Source of the DNA: Paraconiothyrium sp. Pb-2020
Lineage: Eukaryota; Ascomycota; Dothideomycetes; Pleosporales; Didymosphaeriaceae
NCBI GenBank assembly: GCA_022419385.1
Contig: JAJUBI010000005.1
Span: 2,728,001 to 2,792,000 of the forward strand
DNA: 64,000 nt
Direction of reading: 5' to 3'
The translations under genes were made by a program, and so were the position numbers. The notes under the pieces were generated by a model. It saw only the letters and a program-made list of their open reading frames with translations. It ran no database searches and was not told the DNA's origin. This document shows, in pieces, positions 1-12,613 of the stretch; the first letter of the stretch is position 1; every line of letters begins with the position of its first letter.

Positions 1-1
1 A

Positions 2-280
2 ACATGTCCAAGGTGCCGCGCTAACACGGGTGAGACTTATGGGGACTGGAACAAAGGATGCGTCATCGACCACCTTGTGACCAGAACTGGTGGCAGGAAA
101 GACAGAGACGTGATTCCGGCGAAATATGCAAATAGCATCAAAGCGAGGAGGCAAGCGAAGAAGAAGGCATGGGAGCATGACAATGAGTCTGAGAGCACCA
201 ACCTCACAGATCATGAGAGCGACGTGGAAGAGGAGTCGATTGCTACCCCCTTGGCCGGTGAGGACAACGGTATCGATTGA
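2..280 (+). CDS. 3' end of an unidentified gene (partial, runs off the left edge)
   Basis: An open frame enters from the left edge (first complete codon at base 2) and ends at a TGA at 278-280. The visible 92 residues begin with a CPRC (Cys-x2-Cys) pair, continue through a basic stretch (KARRQAKKKAWE) and end in an acidic Ser/Glu/Asp-rich tail. A CxxC followed by a charged disordered tail would fit the C-terminus of a nucleic-acid-binding or zinc-binding protein, but too little is visible to name a family. Because the 5' part is missing, an in-frame open stretch of this length could also be fortuitous. Confidence 0.35.
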   Translation, partial: TCPRCRANTGETYGDWNKGCVIDHLVTRTGGRKDRDVIPAKYANSIKARRQAKKKAWEHDNESESTNLTDHESDVEEESIATPLAGEDNGID

Positions 281-1053
281 GTCGGTCAAAAGTCTTTGAA
301 GCTTGACCTGACACCATCTGGGCATCAAAATGAGTGTTGCTATGGGCGATGAAGAAGTATATCCAATGGCGACAATATACCAGTACTCGGGCGTGATATG
401 CACCACCCTTTCCAATTCGGTAGAATTCAGCATGCGGATGTTTCTCGGACGTGGTCGGCTCCAATTTATGTTCTCAGGTACTGTCTTATACACCAATGCT
501 GCCTTAAAACGAAGATTCACATACTGCTGCCTTTTTCTTCAACTATTCGCACCCACGTTCGTTAAGATCTTGTCAAATTGTACATGATCTTATAGTCTTC
601 CTCATCCTTCGCCCCAGAATCTCCCTACCCGGGTTTCGGGTGATGTGGGGCCACTTTTGTCAGCTTTCGAGAAGGTTGTCGGCAGAAGAGACATGTGCCG
701 TAATATCCAGCACTGCATGCCAAGACCTTGAACGTTGAGATGCAAAGCTTCACTCGACATCAGCGTACGGCTCGTTTCGCACAGAGCGCGGTAGATCCAA
801 ACTACTCTGCGATTCCATTGGAGGAGAATCTATATTGTTCGGCCTCCCAGGCTTCTCACAGACCTTCAGCAAGATATACAACTGACAGCAACCCCGGCTA
901 TATTAACCCCACACTATATGGGCACAACCAAGGAATCCAATACTTCCATACCGAGCAATTTATCCAAGATACACACGTTTGAATACGAACGTCTCCATAT
1001 AAACAACGTCGCCACTGACATGGCAGTTCCAAATCTTCACAAACGCCATCACG
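281..1053. other. Intergenic spacer and promoter side of the DUF1996 gene
   Basis: Short open frames are present on both strands but none has domain character or convincing splice structure. The stretch should hold the 3' end of the left-edge gene and the promoter and leader of the gene starting at 1054. No repeat was noticed. Confidence 0.5.
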
Positions 1054-2483
1054 ATGTTCACCAAACGGCTTTTAGTCTCGCTCTTGGCGCCATCAGCTCA
1101 CGCCCTCCTTCGCTTCTCCTGCTCCCAACTCGTCGTCGAGCGCCTCGACCCCCTCGTCAACCCTGGATTTGTTCAGTCTCCGCATGTCCACCAAATAATC
1201 GGGGGCAATGCCTTCAATGCGTCTATGGACCCCGGCGTCGCGCCTCCAGACACCGCCACATGTAAGCAATGTCAGGGTGCAAAGTGGGTTTCCGGCTGGC
1301 CGACTGTCTAAAGACTTTAAGTCTTACATCACTACATCTCACTTCTTCAGACATTAGCAGCTGGCTAGGATACCTCTGCCTACTTCCCTAATTTGTGAAC
1401 ATTACACTGACTTTTTACCCTAACCTTTAGGCACCACATGTACCTTCGCCGAGGACTTTAGCAACTATTGGACGGCGACATTGTACTTTAGGGCGAAAAA
1501 TGGCACATTTAAGCGCGTGCCGCAAAAGGGGAATGTAAATTTCGAAAGTGCGACGGGTGGAATGACTGTCTATTATATTCCAAAGAATGTTAACGGTGCA
1601 ACACCGGGGGCTGTGACGGCATTCAAGAAGGGGTTTAGGATGATTGTCGGTGAGTTGAAACCTCTCCCCTTCTGCCTATCGATTATCTGATCACAATATG
1701 ATGAGCGGAATACAAAAATGGAGTGGCACTGACACTTGAGCAATAGGCAACCCCACATACCGCACAGAAGCCCAAGCGAAGCAGTTCCGCCAGTTGACAT
1801 ACACATGCTTACAAGATATGATGACGCGGACTGGCGAAACATTGAATTTCCCAAAGAAAGCATGTCCGGCGGGCCTCATGGTGAACGTAAGATTTCCAAC
1901 TTGTTGGGATGGCGCAAACCTCGACAGTCCCGATCATATGAGTCACGTGGCGTATCGTAAGGCTTTCTTCCATAGTGACGTTGACTAGGTAAGACGAAAC
2001 GATGGAGCAATTCTCGCTAACAAGACATAGCGTCGTCCGGCACCTTCGAAACTAACGGCCCCTGTCCTGCTACCCACCCGGTCAAACTCCCCCAGCTCTT
2101 CTACGAAGTCATATTCGCGACCGAAAGATTCAACGACAAATCACTATGGCCGGATGATGGGAGCCAGCCCTTCGTGTGGTCCTTTGGAGATAAGTACGTC
2201 ACCTTTCATCATACTCTCCCAGCCCATTATCTCCGTCAGTCAAAATGCGGTAGATAGATACTCATATTGGAGCAGCACCGGGTACGGGAACCACGGCGAC
2301 TACGTATTCGGCTGGAAGGGAGACGCACTGCAAAAAGCCATGGATACGAACTGTAACATCAACTGCCCGCAGTTGAAGACGCAGAGTATTGCGGCGGCGA
2401 ACAAATGTGTGCAGCAGCAGAAGGTGAAGGAGGATGTGGATGGGTGGTTAACCGAGCTGCCGGGCGGTATGCCTGTAGGGTAA
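1054..2483 (+). CDS. Secreted DUF1996-domain protein
   Basis: Five exons: 1054-1261, 1431-1649, 1747-1956, 2031-2193, 2240-2483, giving 347 residues. The N-terminus (MFTKRLLVSLLAPSAHA) looks like a signal peptide with cleavage after AHA. The mature part starts with the DUF1996 hallmark: a CSQLVVERLDPLVNPG segment, then PHVHQIIGGNAF, then a CTTCTF...SNYWTA...LYFRA block and, near the end, GNHGDYVFGWKG. The family is common in filamentous fungi, is often joined to WSC domains and has no established biochemical role; an extracellular or wall-associated function is inferred. No WSC domain is present here, so this is the short form. The final intron is only 46 nt, near the lower limit, but the frame on both sides fits the family. 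Start chosen because the signal peptide begins there. Confidence 0.92.
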
Positions 2484-2839
2484 AATGTGAATTTTGAATG
2501 GACCTGTGTCGCTGCATGACTTGATTGGGTTATCAGTAGATTTCTATATATGCATTGAAAGATGTGAGGAGGTTTCAGCTAGGCTTCGATGATCTCCGAG
2601 CAAACGATCTTGCCCATTCCAAACCAGGAATGATTCAAATCGGTACAAGTTGGAGTGCTTGCGCCAAATTCGAATCGTATACTACGACAACCAAGACAAC
2701 ATTACTTGATTCCTCCAAACCATAATACATGCATCTGGAGCAATTTCTGCTGTACTTCTTCGCGTGCTAGTCTTGAAACAGTTAGACTTACTGCTCACGC
2801 TTTGCGCCACTCTTACTGCAGCTTACATCTTTTTGACCT
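2484..2839. other. Short spacer between convergent units
   Basis: Holds the 3' flank of the DUF1996 gene and the 3' flank of the decayed transporter on the other strand. No gene or structured element seen. Confidence 0.5.
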
Positions 2840-3660
2840 TTAATCTTGGGTTTGGGATTGCGACAACCAGCCGAGCGTGGAGAGGATGGCGATGTGCCAG
2901 CCGCGCGCCTTGAAATGGTCTGCGCTGTATGAGGCCGTGATGGCGACGACGAAGCTGATAAACCACGGGGGGACGGTTAGAAGTTGCGCGCGTATGCTGG
3001 TGTACTCGAGCCCGTTGGCTATGATCGACGTGAAAAAATGGTGGATAGGCCTTGGGGGACAACGTCGGCGATGTAGGCTAGATAATGCAGGAACATTCGT
3101 AGATGGAAGCAGGTTTCGAGAGTCTCGCGGTGCGAGGCATGCGATTGCTGGTAACCGCCGCTGTGGAGGGGGGGCGCGGTCGATAGACAGCTGTTTCTCT
3201 ATTGGGGAACGCCAGCGTGCGCGGGTGGGGTAGTCCGGGAGGAAGAACCAGACGAGAATGGCGGAGATCACTGTTATGATACCCGGGAGTTAAAGGGGCT
3301 AAATTATTCGCGTCTTTAGTTATGGGAGGAGATGAGCAGGAAGGGGATTGACGTACCTCGATGATAGAAAACCAGCTGGATCCTTCAAGATCAGCAGTGC
3401 CGTTGATGTGGTCCACGTTATAGGCTATGGCACCGCTGAAAGCTCCTCCAAGATTTGTCTTGTGCCCAAGCTTGGACAATTCAAAGGAGAAGTCGAAACA
3501 TCGTGCCGAGGATGCATGCCGAACCCCAGTCTTGTGTGAAGCCATGGTGTAAGAGAAAAATAAGGCGGGCAACTTGGTACAAGAGATGGTCATCTTGTAA
3601 CTCTCTTTCCAAAGCTGCCGCGGATACGAATGGTCTGGAAATGAGGACCTGGACGCAGCG
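2840..3660 (-). pseudogene. Decayed allantoate-permease-like (DAL5 family) MFS transporter
   Basis: Minus-strand fragments read as one DAL5-type anion:cation symporter, but in changing frames. In order: GFTQDWGSACILG; NLGGAFSGAIAYNVDHING (typical of TM4-5); after a still plausible intron, FFLPDYPTRARW plus EKQLSIDR; then FLHYLAYIADVV in a second frame; then NGLEYTSIRAQLLTVPP and SADHFKARGWHIAI in a third. The switch near 3033-3038 lies in a run of six A's on the plus strand, consistent with a one-base deletion. Similarity stops after about TM8, so the C-terminal third is missing. A possible acidic N-terminus of the same gene starts at 4284 (MMTTLEKPDIAEHLEHGHK) but cannot be joined. At least two frameshifts plus truncation make a functional product very unlikely. 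Confidence 0.78.
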
Positions 3661-5289
3661 GATGCTGCAAAATCGAGCCAGACAACTTTGGAGCCGACTC
3701 GGGACCTTGCAAGCGAGTGAGACGCAGTCACAGCGAGCCGACTCGATGGAGTGCGGTGACGATGTTCGTTCGGTAGTATGCAAGAGTGTAGCATGTTCAG
3801 TAGGCGTAATGGTCTTGCGAATAATCTGGTTGTATTATTAGCGATGCCAACGTATTCATAGCTAAAACCTACGAAGTGGACTGTGTAGTGTGTGCGACTC
3901 GGCGGCTGCGAAGATGTACTTGAGTGGACCGTCATCGCGATTGACTATAGTTCTGAAAAACAAAGTCAGTGCCCAGGTGGAAGTCGCGACTCTTACAAGG
4001 GAAGAGGGCGTGCGTTGGGACATGTTACCTAGGAAGGTAATCCCAACAGAAGCGACTGCCCCACTAGCGTGCTCCAAGTGATATTATATTTTATAGGAGA
4101 TGCGGAGAGGAATCCGAGATGAGCGTTAACACCTGCCTGAGCACCGGTTCCGGCGCCGTGAAACAACAGTTAGGACCCTGTTCCTGAGGACATCGCCGTT
4201 GACATCGCCTCCTTCTATAGTGACTGTCTTGTGCCCATGCTCGAGGTGCTCCGCTATGTCTGGTTTCTCCAAGGTCGTCATCATTTCCTCTCTTCCTTGA
4301 CTCTTCTATTGAGGCGGCAGACGAGAACTGAAGTGCACGAAGAAAAGTAAGATATACTAGAATCTAGTAGTTATAGCAAAAACGAGCGGCGGCGGCAGGA
4401 CATGTCGAAGCTGGCCTTGGGCGTCTCGCCGCGACTGTGTCAACGCACGAACCCAGCCTCGATCCTTTGTGAGACCTGGGAGAGACTAGATGGACAGGTG
4501 GCCCTTTCGCGATACAAGCTTCAATTATTCGAACTCTCCCCTAGACATCGGGCGCAGAGCAGCGCAGTGCAAAACTATTCTTACATTGCCCTCATACTCA
4601 ATGTGTAGGACCCTTTCCTTTCCTCCCCTTGAGAAAACGCAAACTATAGAGCAGAAGACTTGTACACTGGAAGCCGCCCGCTTCAAGCAGATTGATCAAC
4701 GAGTCAGTCCGTTGCACAGAACCGGCATGTGAACATCAAAGCAGAGAGAACCATCCACGCCGACCGAGTCGATCTGAACGTGAGCATCCTATTCGAGCAG
4801 CATTCCGGGTAAGCCAATACAGTTGAAAGACGTGAGGAGGCCGCCGAAGAAATGTATAATCGATGGATTTGCAGTAGAAATTTTTGAAGAAATGATTTTT
4901 TGAGAAAATGGTGTCCAAACGAGGCAAGCCGTACGAGTGGGGCAAGTCGAGAAACATCGGACAGCTGGCTGCAGTCCGATGTACAGATAAGCCTAGATAT
5001 GTCATCGCGGATCAAGGCGTCAACATAATCAACTCCCAAGCGCGGATGCACTAAACAGATACCATGTCGACAATACACCTCAGATCGTCAGGTTTGATAA
5101 GCAATCAAGGCAGCGGTTCGCTCTATCCGTCAAGTAAGGCGCGCAAAGCATAAATACCCATGAGAGTGAAAACGAGTCCAGAGTAGAGTCATGTCGCACG
5201 AAGAATCATCCTCAGCATCGGTCATGCAAGCAAGCGTCAATCGACAGTCTCTCAGTGACATGTGCATCAGTCATGATGGATCGAGTCTT
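3661..5289. other. Spacer with possible remnant of the transporter 5' end
   Basis: On the minus strand an ATG at 4284 opens a hydrophilic 50-residue frame that resembles the soluble N-terminus of DAL5-like permeases and may be the remnant start of the pseudogene downstream. Otherwise only short, overlapping open frames without domain character. The right end is the 3' flank of the KH-domain gene. Confidence 0.35.
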
Positions 5290-7118
5290 CTAGGCACCGG
5301 GAGGCGCTTGACTGGGCTGTTGCGCTTGGTAACCTAATGACGAATACCACAGGTTCAGGTAGTTTTGATAGCCACCATACGCGGCATATGGATCAACAGC
5401 TGCACCATCGACTTGGGCTGCTTGTTGAGGTGCACTGGATTGACCGGCGGGCTGTCCATAGGATTGCTGTTGGTGTGAGTAGTCATTATAGCTGCCATTG
5501 TCACGGCTGCCGCCGCCGCCACCACCACCACGTCTACCGGCGTTCTTCTCTTTCTGCAAGGCATTAGTGAGTTAAGATGGGTTACGCGCATGAGTCACTT
5601 ACGACCTGGTCCACCTTCTCCCAAATGGCGCGCTTCGCATCTTCGATGGCTTGACGAGTACCGACGAGTCCTATCTCACGCTCGATATCGGCACCGCTCG
5701 CCTGTGATACGTTGATTTTGCATCCTGTAGTGGCTTGCATGTCCTTGATAGTCTCACCACCTGCACGAAAATTAGGATTGAATATTCAGCACAACATCAG
5801 AGAAGCTTACCTTTGCCAATGATCATGCCAACTGCATCTGAAGGGACAGTGACGCTATCATTGATCTTCCCGGCGCCCCCACTGTACGGGTCGAAGTTGT
5901 CACGCCTATTGGGCTGTTGATGTTGCTGTGCAGGGGGCCCGTCATTACCCCGGGTATCACTGTCGACAATTTCCATGATGAGCTCTCTTGCTTTGGCGGC
6001 AGCGGTGGCACTACCGATGAGGTTCACAGGGCGCAGTCCGTTCACGCTCTTGTTTTCACCGACAATGTTGACATGGCAGCCACTTCGTTCTTGGAGGTCA
6101 CGGATAGTCTCACCTCCACGACCAATGATCAAACCGACAGTACGATCAGGAACCATGATCTGGGACTGCTCCTCGCCGTCGCGCAGAGCAGGTTGATCTG
6201 AAGCAGCTTTCACGGCAACGCCGGCGCGCGCATTACGGCCGGTTTCACGCGCAGGATTACCACCATTTTCTTCAATAATGCGATTAATTTCGCGCTTCGC
6301 GGTGATACGAGCACCTGGGCCGCCAGTAATGCGACACTCACGAGTGGGCCCGGTGTTGGGGCCATTGATGAACTGGATCCTAGTACCTGACTCCTGTTCG
6401 ATGCGACGCAGGCTTTCGCCCTGGCGACCGATCACAAGACCAACCAGAGACGAATCAATGAGAATCACTTCGGAATTGTCATTCTGAGGTGGAGTGCGAT
6501 CACGACCGCCATATCCGCGAGGTTGAGGAGAGAATTGATTGCGTCTAGGGGGCGAGCGAGAGCGCTCACGATAACCATGACCCCGTCGCTCCTCTCGGTA
6601 CGGATTGTAACTGTCACGCATGTTGTCACGCTGCGGCGACCTTGAGCGCGACCGGTCTCGAAAGTCACGACCGCGCAAACGAGGATCATCTTGATGAGCT
6701 GCTGCTGCGTAAGTCGATGGAGGCGCTGCAGAGTGATGCATGTCGAAGCTACCTGGACGCGGTTCGTAGCTCAGGCCCTTTTGCGCCGCAAACCCACGCG
6801 CCTTTGCGAGCGCGTCCTGTATGCTGACAGAACCTGAGCTACTAGGTTTGATGGCACTCAAGTCAATTTGTCCTTGGTTCGTCGGAGGGGGGAAGCCGTA
6901 GTTAGTGGGCGGCGTTGCAGTTGGCAGCGCCCCCGGAAAGCCTGGAGGTAGGCCTTGTAGAGGCGGCATCTGCGGCGGCGCGGCTTGCTGTGGCGTCTGT
7001 GAGGGAGTTGTAGTCGCAGGGCGCGCAGCTGTGATACTATTAGCATGGAAAGACATAAAGCGAGCACCGGCTACGCACCAAGCGCCGCCAGAATGGCGTT
7101 AATATCGGGCGTCGCCAT
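5290..7118 (-). CDS. Three-KH-domain RNA-binding protein (FUBP/PCBP-like)
   Basis: Four exons: 7118-7079, 7028-5811, 5760-5603, 5553-5290, giving 559 residues. The start sits in a 13-codon first exon (MATPDINAILAAL) joined by a 50-nt intron; this N-terminus fits the protein better than the internal ATG at 7056. A Pro/Gln-rich leader and an Arg/Ser-rich stretch (RDRSRSRSPQRD, about residue 139) precede three KH domains near residues 198-266, 301-374 and 402-470. Each has its GxxG loop: GRQG, GRGG and GKGG; the third is split by an intron inside the loop. The C-terminus is a Gly-rich then Gln/Tyr/Ala-rich low-complexity tail (a GGGGGGG run). The family binds single-stranded RNA or DNA in splicing, mRNA stability and transcription. 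Target and exact orthologue are not determinable here. Confidence 0.93.
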
Positions 7119-8029
7119 GATGTATGCGCACGCCGCTCGTAGCTACAGTCAATGTAACAACGATCGCACGCGTTGATAGCGGTCAGAAGAAGTCAGATAG
7201 GTCGCGGGTGGGTGGTTGTTTCGAGACGCAAGGTGACTTCCTTGTCGTGTGGTTGCTAAGAACCTAAAGAAAAGAGGAGGCAAAGCGATTACAAGAGTGG
7301 ATTAGCGTCGATCACAAAGGTAAATCTTGGAACCTTGGAAGGCAGCGCATCACGTGACCGACTCACTTCGCAGCCCAGTAAAAGTTTACCGGTAAAAGAC
7401 GTGGCGCATCTGACCGTCTCACTCATAGCCTCTTCGTGACCCTTCAACCATTTTCATATCATGCGAATGAGCCACACTGATACATATCGACCCCAAATAT
7501 CCGCTACATGTTCACTGGACTGTTGCTCGTTGTAACCACAAGAAATCCCTTCGGATCTATTCATGATGCGGGTTAAGACTACAGACTATAAAACTACGGC
7601 TACTAGCAACCTATGAGTCCCCCAAAACTGTGGTTCGTCCCTATGTTGTTTCTAAAGGCAGAACACCGTTTGCGCCATCCAAGCCTTCAATGCAGAACAC
7701 ATTATCCAGAAACAGCGCAGAAGCGCAAAGAAAAGCGACAAAACACCAAAAGGAGGGTCCCCTCATTAGGCCGTGGGTATATGATGAGATGCGTGGTGGA
7801 TACAAATCAAGCGTCGTCCGTGAGCGTGCGGTAAAGTGAGAAAATGTGTGCCTCCCCCGGTGGACCGGGTATAGCGGTAATATGGACATGAAGAACCAGA
7901 GTAAGGCGGCCATCGCTCTGAAGGATTTGATTTTGATGCATGTTGCAGCATTGCAATGCAGATGTGCGCCGGTCCAAATGCTGCAGGGGCGCGGGAGAGT
8001 GCTGATCAGGTGCGTGGCAGTAAAACCTG
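7119..8029. other. Intergenic spacer between tandem minus-strand genes
   Basis: Contains the promoter and leader of the KH gene (left part) and the 3' flank of the TBC gene (right part). Open frames here lack domains and overlap one another on both strands. No RNA gene or repeat noticed. Confidence 0.5.
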
Positions 8030-10957
8030 TTACTGTGCCATCAACTGTGTGATGTTGTTCCACTTCTGCTTGAGCTGCTCGTACTGCTGATTGATCTGAG
8101 GAGTTGTTAGCACTGAGATTCGGGAACGAAAAGCTGTGATGCTTACATCCGCATATTTCATCTTCGTGTCGACGAGATCCTTCTCCATTTCAGCCATATT
8201 CTCCTCCAACATGCGATTCTCGTTATGAACGCTGATGTTTTTCTGCATAACAGTGTCCATTTCAGTCCGCATCCTCTCCTCGACTTCAGCGGGTTGCGTG
8301 TCCACGATTTTCTGAAGCTCCTCGACTTTGGTCTTCAGTGTTTCGTTCTCCTCGGCCAGTGTGTCATTCTCAACCTTGGTTTTGATGAGCTCGGATGCTA
8401 CCTGGACATGTTCGGTATCCGATTGCTCTGCACGTCGCTCCAGTGTGCGAACTTTACTCTCGAGCATAGCAGTCTTGTCTTTAAGACCTTGCAACTCGGA
8501 CTCTCGATCCTTCTCAATCCGTTGCTGCTCCTTCCATTCGGTTGTGTATTGCTTTACCATCTCGGGCGTGAGATTGACAGCGAGAGCATCCTTGACGAGC
8601 GCATCAGCACGATAGACTTCTTTGTCGATGCCACCAGTAGAGCCGAAGAAACCGCTCTCGAGGATAGAAGAAGCCGAGGGAGCCTTATCAATGTAAACGT
8701 CAAAGATCTTTTCCTTGAGGAACGTAGTCAGGGCGGCCATGTCTTTCATACCCAGCAACGCTTCTGCGTTCTTTTGCATGAGGACGATGCCGAATCTGAG
8801 GATTGCAGTCTCGAGGCTTTCGCTGAGAATGAGATCATAGATACGGAGAACCAGCTGAAGTGGGAAACGGTATGCGAACAGGGTCAAGAACCATTGTGTA
8901 GCATAAAGTTGGGGCTTGACATCCTTTCTCCGGAGGTGGCAATACAAGGCTGGCTCGAGATCCTCCAACAAGCGTTCAAATTGGTAGAGATGTAGATGCA
9001 GTCCGGGCATATCTTGGACAAACAGGTCTCGTAGACCGTACTTGTTCATGAGAGTTACGAATAAGCCGAAAGCCTCTTCTTCAGGCATGTTGAATAGCAA
9101 TGGCATGGCGACGAAGTTCATGCCTTGGGCGTAGCCCACAGCTTCATCGTACAAGGCATATGCCTTGCAAATGCCGAAGAGTCCATCTTGCAGTCCTGCA
9201 GCCATGAGGTACTTGGAATAACTGGTGCGTGCGCCAAGGTCGCGCTTAATGGTCTTCTCAAGCTTCTGGATTGCGGCAATCTCCTCTTTTGTGCTCTTTT
9301 GCTTTTCTGTAGCGAGCTTGAGTTGAAGTTTTGCCATGTCCTCGGTGTTATCCGATGGGAGAGACGGCGAACCCATGGGCGCACTACCGGTCGTCGTAGC
9401 GGGCGTTGAATAGTCGGAGTGGATTGAAGACGAAGACGAGGCTACCGAATCTTTCTCTTTACTGTCTGAGCCATTCGGCAGTTGCGGAGTCTTGACTTTG
9501 GTGGTCTCTTTGCCCGTGCCACGAGCAACTAGCTCTTTGTAAAGAATCTCGAGGTCCTCATTCTTGCTTTGTGCCAAAACCTGCCAGATGACGCCCCGGA
9601 TGGCCTGAGGGATGCCACTCGCAATGGCACGATTGAGCTCTTCTGCGCTAGTGCGCGCAACAGCAGCAGGCCCTTCGTTGACCACATTTTGCCACAGATC
9701 CCAGTCGACCGGTTCTGTTGCATCCACTGCGGGTCCAGCAGCGAAACCAGCCGCAGTGCCAGGAGCGAGATTGGGGTTGACAGTGGGTTGCTTGGCGAGA
9801 GTCGGAGGCAGAGGGCTTGTAGGTTCGTCACCAGCTACGCTTGAAGGACTGGCAAGGCCGATACCCAGACCAGTTGGAGCTGCTCCTTGTCCTGGCTCAC
9901 CAGCTTCGTCAATTGTGATTCCGGCCTCTTCTCGCATTCTCAGGAATTTGAAACGGTCACGCAGGCTGCCCGTGCTCGATCGATTAGCCTTGATTGTATC
10001 CTCATCCTCGATCTTGGCGAGTTCAGTATTGCTGCCGATCGTTTGGAGAGAAGAACTGGTGTTCCTTCTGTCTGCTGTAGAGAGCGGTGGGGACTCTGGC
10101 TGTTTCTTGCTGGAGCTGTTGCGCGAAAGCCATGAGAAAGGGCTTGTGAGTTTTCGCGTTGGGGCAGCAGGCGGCGGAGGCAATGAGGTGTGCTTGTCGG
10201 AAGCAGGTGGGGGCGGAGGTGGAGGAAACTTGACTGGTGACATCTTGCCAGACAGACCTTGAAGGCTGCTCGTGGAATCGCGGGGCGGTAGCTTGGGTGC
10301 GCCCCCAAGCTCGGGGCTTTTTGCGGCCTCTGGGCGTTGTCAGTTCACCAATTCGAAAAGTATAGCTCAACCAGGTTGGGGAAGTATGGCGGTGCAGAAA
10401 GGGTGCAAGGGAGGAGTGTCGCGTGATTCACCGTATAAATGCTTGTGCAACACTCGCAACCATTCCGTAAGACGCAGCGGCTTTGCGGAGGGCAAATTTA
10501 CCTTCTTCGAGCGAGACATCGTCCATTGAAGTCACGGATATTCTATGCGATGCGAGATTCGGGGATTGCGGAGCGTCGTCCACGGCGGGCTCAGCGGCCG
10601 TCCCTGCAGCTACCGGGGTGACATGTGTCTCTTGCACGTCGGCCTCTGGGATGGGCGCCTTCTGCTCGAGCGCACCATCGACATTTGGTATTTCGGGTAT
10701 TTCGGGTACGTCTGCATCTGCGTTCTGCTCTGGAATGGTCGACGCTGACGACTCGCGCCTGCTAATCAGCGACCGCGAGCGTGAGGCGGACGTGGGCCGG
10801 GGAGTGGTTTCGGTGGCATCTTCGAAGTTATCCTGCAAGCAAGAGGCAGTCAGCGGCCGCTCCTGGGCTATATACAACTTGCGAACGAAATACTCACGGC
10901 GTCCCTGTCAGAGCTGTGCGTGCTCTCAGGTCTAGCGGTAGGCTTGTTCTCTTCCAT
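8030..10957 (-). CDS. TBC-domain Rab GTPase-activating protein, Gyp5-like
   Basis: Four exons: 10957-10898, 10832-10502, 10329-8147, 8095-8030, giving 879 residues. A disordered Ser/Pro/Glu-rich N-terminus is followed by a polyproline run (KFPPPPPPP, about residue 164), a TBC domain (about 370-680) and a long C-terminal coiled coil (about 710-860). Both catalytic fingers of the TBC fold are present: the arginine motif IKRDLGART (about residue 496) and the glutamine motif YAQGMNF (about 533). The domain is interrupted after its first helix by a Ser/Thr-rich insert. TBC proteins of this architecture (yeast Gyp5/Gyl1 type) stimulate GTP hydrolysis on Ypt/Rab GTPases in ER-Golgi and polarised secretion. 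The last intron is 51 nt and stop-free in frame, so an unspliced message would add 17 residues near the C-terminus. An internal ATG at 10243 is an inferior start. Confidence 0.93.
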
Positions 10958-12613
10958 GGTCGTGGTGGCAGGCCGGTGTAGCTGTCAAGTTGTCGGGTTA
11001 GATTGTGAGTACAAAGGGCGCACTCGGTGCAGCGTGCATATGAGCGAGGTGGGTGCCAGCTGCGTGAATCGTCGGAAGGAGAGAATGGACTCTTGAATTC
11101 GGTGGGCCTCTTCGTCGTTTAACCTAGCATCGGGGGCGTGGTCGGGGGTTGCTGAGGGGACTAGCTCTGGCCGTGAATAGTCGACGCCAGGGCCCAGGAA
11201 CTGTGAGGGCTAGGGCAAGAGCAGCCACCCGGCGGGCCCCCTGCACCTCCACCGTAGCACACTCCGAAGGCTTAGTGTACACGGAAGCCTGTTTGGTGAG
11301 CGCCCTGACTGGCCACTTGCGACCACCTGTCCGCAGCCCGCATGCAGTCGTGCTGCGGGCGTGCGCCGGCTGCTCTCGCGGGCCCGTACTCGATCTGAAA
11401 CGCTGAAACAACGGCCGAGGCACTGCAGCTTACACTCTGTCCATTTCTCCCCACACATAGGAGGGCCTCGCCATCGCCCACGGGCTAGCACCGAAGGGTA
11501 CGTGTCGCCGCCGTCGTCCTCGGACACAACGCGCTGTGAATACCATACATTGACACGATACGCGCAAGGGCGCCTTCACCCCGCTCTGCGCCCGCCGCGG
11601 CTGTCTCCGGGAGTTTCTCTTCAAACTGTGCAGCTGCTCGCGCTGGCTTTGATATTTTACCCCATCTAGTTGCCCGATCTCCTGCGACTGCCGCCGTCTT
11701 ACCTTCAGACTTGTACTCCCCCCATGCCCGTGGGACTTGGCCTCTACGGACTGTGGCAGTCAGCACACGGCGGGTTTGCAAAACTACCTCGCGACTCTAC
11801 AGGAAGAATCCTAGCATACGCCCCATGTACGAAAGGCAACCACGAGCCTGATTGCCGGAGGACTCGCTTCAGGGGTGGTTGCTTGTTTCGCATGAAAGTC
11901 AATCTTAATCATTGCAGGCCTTCACCACCTTCTCCCAAACAGTCCATTGGCACCGAGAGTATGTTCAAGTGACTCGACAGGAGACGACGTGGAGGAGTGA
12001 AGGGACGGACCTGCTATGCAGCCTCGCCAGAACATGGTGTACTTGGCCGAAGGCTGACGTCGCTCAGCCTCCAGTAACGGTGCCCGAGCACCGCTGTACC
12101 TCGTACTGTGTGCACCCATGTCTAGCGGACTGAATCGGCATTCCTGATCCGTGCGCCTCCCGTCCGACATCTCGGCGATCACGATTGCTTTACGAAGTAC
12201 TCCAACATTGTTGTTCAGGGGGGAATGTGAATAGAGTGGAACGATGGTCGAAACTAGTAGTAAATGTTAAAGTCCGGTTCAGCTTCATTCGTTGTCTGCG
12301 ATACGTCACTATTGAAGAAATGCATCATCAAAAGTACGACCACGTTAAGCGGCCATACCAGTGTTCAAGCAACGGATGGGGCAAGGAGCGGGGCCTTTTC
12401 ATCCAATTGTTACCTCGCAGCGTGCTTGCCTCGAAAGCTATCCGACCGCAAAACCACTGCTATCTTTATCTTCCTGTATTCCGCATCTCGGCTCATATCA
12501 AGCGTTGCACGCCTTTACACTTTGATTGCCTGATCTTATTTCAAAGTTCGCCCTGGTCGAACCTTTTCCACAATCATGAGCGCAGACTTCCAACAGCCCT
12601 GTAATTCTGCCCA
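10958..12613. other. Long intergenic spacer
   Basis: 1.66 kb between the Gyp5-like start and the stop of the zinc-finger gene. The part from about 11100 to 11700 is GC-rich and therefore full of overlapping open frames on both strands, none with a recognisable domain or credible splice pattern. It should contain the promoter of the TBC gene. Confidence 0.45.

Noticed and set aside
7641..8063. 140-codon minus-strand frame overlapping the end of the TBC gene.
   Set aside because: Out of frame with the spliced TBC exons and without domain character; lies in the 3' flank.
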